48,544 nt of DNA from Bacillota bacterium (GTDB lineage: Bacteria; Bacillota; Limnochordia; DUMW01), in NCBI GenBank assembly GCA_012839765.1, contig DUMW01000045.1:1-48544 (forward strand), written 5' to 3'. The notes under the pieces are model-generated. The model did no database searches, was not told where the DNA came from, and saw only the letters and a program-made list of their open reading frames with translations. The position numbers and the translations under genes are program-made. Numbering within the stretch: the first letter of the stretch is position 1; the number at the start of each line of letters is the position of its first letter. Of the stretch, positions 46,608-48,544 are shown one piece after another.

Positions 46608-48104
46608 TTGAGCAAACCAAACATACTGCTAATCACCAGTGATCAGATGCGTGCCGATGCCATGGGGTGCAGCGGCAACCCGGACGTGAAAACTCCCCAT
46701 CTTGATCGCTTGGCCCAAAGCGGCGTCTGTTTCACCAATGCCTTTACACCGGACCCGATTTGTGTGCAAGCTAGGGCAAGCATTACCACCGGTTGTTATC
46801 CTCATAGATGTACGGGTTTTAAGGACAACAAAGGTGCCATTAGGGCGGGCTTTCCTCTACTTGGGGAAGAACTGAACCAACGGGGTTACCGCACCTATGC
46901 CCTAGGCAAGCTCCACTACTTACCCTATACACCCCCGGGGGAAAAACGGACTACCTACGGGATTGAGACGGTTGAACTGGCTGAGTCGGGAAGAATCGTG
47001 CAAAAGTATGATCCCTACGGTTGTCTGAAAGGATTGGAAGATTACCATGATTACTTGTACACGGTAGGCTGGGGAGGCTATACCAGAGGTCATGGCTTGG
47101 GGAACAACGATATCTTCGCCGCCGCAAGCCCCATTCCGGAAGAATACTATGTGGATGCCTGGGTGGCGGACAGAACCATCTACCATCTGGAAAGACATCT
47201 TGAGGGACAACCCGACACCCCCTTTTTCCTTTGGATGTCCTTCCCTAAACCCCATTCTCCCTATGACCCGCCGCGACCCTATGACAGTATGTACGATCCC
47301 CGTTCGATTTCACCGCCGGTCGGTGATTTCTCGAAGATCCAAAACAGGGGCCTCGACTTTTTTGTCCGGGAATACTTCAACCACATGTGGGACAAGGTAT
47401 CGCCGGAGGCAAAACGGGTAATCAAAGCCCATTATTATGGCCTAGTCTCTTTCCAAGATCGTCAGATCGGTCGGGTCTTGGACTTCTTGGAAGCAAAGGG
47501 CTTGAGAGAGGATACAATCATCATTTACACTGCTGATCATGGTGACATGTTAGGTGACTTCGGCCTTTTCTTCAAACGCAATTTTTACAACGGCTCTGTG
47601 CGAATTCCCTTCATAGTAAGTTATCCCCGGCGGGTTGCGGCTGGAAGAATTTCAAGGGAACTGGTTGGACTTCAGGATATTTTACCAACCCTGATGTCAC
47701 TGACGGGGACGCCGCTGCATCGGCCGGTGGACGGGGAAGATTTGACCCCGGTGTTGGAAGGACACGACAGTTCGATCAGGGAGTATTACGTCGGGCAGTG
47801 CATGGATCATCCACAACAGCAGTATATGGTGGTGGATGGAGAATGGAAGTACATCTATCACCAGCTGGGTGGTGTTGAAGAGTTGTACAATCAACTGCAA
47901 GACCCCCATGAGCTAAACAATCTAGCCGATAGTAAAGATGCTCCCATCAAGGTGGTGCGGCACCGCATGCGGGAATACTTGCGGCAATGGTGTATTGAAA
48001 ATGGAGACCAGTCCATGTTGGAAAACGGTGAGCTGGTGGTGTATCCCAGGGAAGAGTTTAAAATTCCCCAGCCCGGTGGCGTCTTTGGTCGCAGGTACTA
48101 CTGA
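46608..48104 (+). CDS. Sulfatase-family hydrolase with a variant active-site motif
   Basis: A 498-residue alkaline-phosphatase-fold sulfatase. NILLITSDQMRADAMG supplies metal-binding Asp residues, ICVQARASITTG is the nucleophile region, GKLHY and the TADHGDMLGDFGLF block supply further metal and Lys/His residues. The core motif is C-V-Q-A-R instead of C-x-P/A-x-R recognised for formylglycine formation. No signal peptide, so a cytoplasmic sulfatase or phosphonate/phosphate hydrolase is likely. TTG at 46608 follows AGGAGTG by about 9 bases. No formylglycine-generating enzyme is nearby. Confidence 0.9.
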   Translation: MSKPNILLITSDQMRADAMGCSGNPDVKTPHLDRLAQSGVCFTNAFTPDPICVQARASITTGCYPHRCTGFKDNKGAIRAGFPLLGEELNQRGYRTYALGKLHYLPYTPPGEKRTTYGIETVELAESGRIVQKYDPYGCLKGLEDYHDYLYTVGWGGYTRGHGLGNNDIFAAASPIPEEYYVDAWVADRTIYHLERHLEGQPDTPFFLWMSFPKPHSPYDPPRPYDSMYDPRSISPPVGDFSKIQNRGLDFFVREYFNHMWDKVSPEAKRVIKAHYYGLVSFQDRQIGRVLDFLEAKGLREDTIIIYTADHGDMLGDFGLFFKRNFYNGSVRIPFIVSYPRRVAAGRISRELVGLQDILPTLMSLTGTPLHRPVDGEDLTPVLEGHDSSIREYYVGQCMDHPQQQYMVVDGEWKYIYHQLGGVEELYNQLQDPHELNNLADSKDAPIKVVRHRMREYLRQWCIENGDQSMLENGELVVYPREEFKIPQPGGVFGRRYY

Positions 48105-48137
48105 GGCCTAGCGAGGCCTGGTTTAGGAACGAATAGT

Positions 48138-48159
48138 CGGGCACCATTGACGGTGCCCG
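48138..48159 (+). terminator. Hairpin after the sulfatase gene
   Basis: CGGGCACC / GGTGCCCG, 8-bp perfect stem with a 6-base loop, followed by TTGATCCCTTTT. Probable but weak intrinsic terminator. Confidence 0.65.
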
Positions 48160-48544
48160 TTGATCCCTTTTGAGCATTGCTGATTCCCGATGTTCAATAA
48201 CCGGGAGGATGTGGCGGCATATTGCCCTGACAGACCTTGGAGAGAGAGCTCTTCGTGCTAGCCGTCGTCAGCAGCCTATGCCGGGCATCTTTTCATCTTC
48301 TTTCCGTGGTTTCTTGCTTCCTCATGTGAAGTGTATTGGTGATGTACACCAAAATATGGTACGTCGTTATTGCAAACTGAGCCTCCCAGGAACTTTTTGT
48401 ACGTATGCTGTAATGGCCAGTATGCCGTCTTGCGTAAGCCATAGTGGCAGCTTCTTTGAACCCGAAGAATCCTTCCGTCCAGGATTGGTAAAGGCCGTGC
48501 GGCCCGGTGGCGCTGGGTCAATAATGCCAATTGTTGGGCGAGAT
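48160..48544. other. Right end of window, no recognised gene
   Basis: Open frames here are short and unconvincing. A minus-strand frame (48276-48530) has no family resemblance I can name; it may be the edge of a gene or of a decayed element continuing past the window. Confidence 0.3.

Noticed and set aside
48276-48530. 84-codon minus-strand frame at the right edge
   Set aside because: No recognisable family, no ribosome site and unusual composition; left unassigned.
1-48544. CRISPR arrays or prophage structural genes
   Set aside because: No regularly spaced direct repeats and no capsid, tail or terminase-like proteins were seen.

Overview
The window looks like a chromosomal segment of a moderately GC-rich member of the Firmicutes (Bacillota). 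The housekeeping backbone follows the order seen near the Bacillus subtilis origin: tadA, tRNA-Ser genes, a long Bacillus-type SRP RNA, dnaX, ybaB, recR, then gin (csfB), an Orn/Lys/Arg decarboxylase (yaaO-like), tmk, holB, ricT (yaaT), rsmI, abrB in reverse orientation, metG and tatD. Gin points to an endospore-forming ancestry. A secreted protease/propeller protein ending in an Omp85-like barrel and a terminal Phe suggests an outer membrane. The combination fits diderm Firmicutes such as Limnochordia, but that placement is an inference.

Layout. 1-2.9 kb: the end of a PAS/GGDEF/HD-GYP c-di-GMP protein and a sugar-phosphate isomerase-like protein. 3.2-4.75 kb: an oxidative-stress operon on the minus strand (superoxide reductase, PerR, rubrerythrin) behind a sigma-A-type promoter overlapped by a PerR-box-like operator. 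4.8-13.3 kb: a membrane protein, ThpR, a nitroreductase, the large barrel protein, tRNA-Arg, a UroD/methyltransferase-like protein, an SGNH hydrolase and Lgt. 13.3-17.3 kb: tadA to recR. 17.4-22.9 kb: an inserted sugar-catabolic block (LacI regulator, two Gfo/Idh oxidoreductases, ThuA-like protein). It has been tandemly duplicated, and the second copy kept only the ThuA gene. 22.9-24.7 kb: a divergent pair made of an XRE-TPR (RRNPP-like) regulator and a secreted 74-residue precursor carrying two identical 11-residue peptides, read here as a new peptide-signalling system. 24.9-30.4 kb: gin to abrB. 30.5-32.8 kb: an inserted galT-galK operon with a 42-codon gene in front. 32.9-37.5 kb: metG behind two promoter/terminator modules, tatD, an NDP-sugar pyrophosphorylase with a structured leader RNA, and tRNA-Glu. 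37.8-41 kb: csoR-copA copper efflux and a tRNA-Val/Gly/Thr cluster. 41-46.3 kb: an eroding island beside tRNA-Thr, with a broken tyrosine integrase, orphan small ORFs, an arsenic locus (arsR, broken arsC, thioredoxin-like, arsP-like, arsM) and an IS3 transposase fragment. 46.6-48.1 kb: a sulfatase.

Three observations deserve most attention: the receptor/propeptide pair at 22.9-24.7 kb; three genes (starts 10154, 35272, 37010) in which a strong stem-loop lies exactly between the Shine-Dalgarno sequence and the start codon, two with identical geometry; and the structured RNA leader at 37144-37285. All calls rest on reading the sequence and recalling protein families; no database search was possible.
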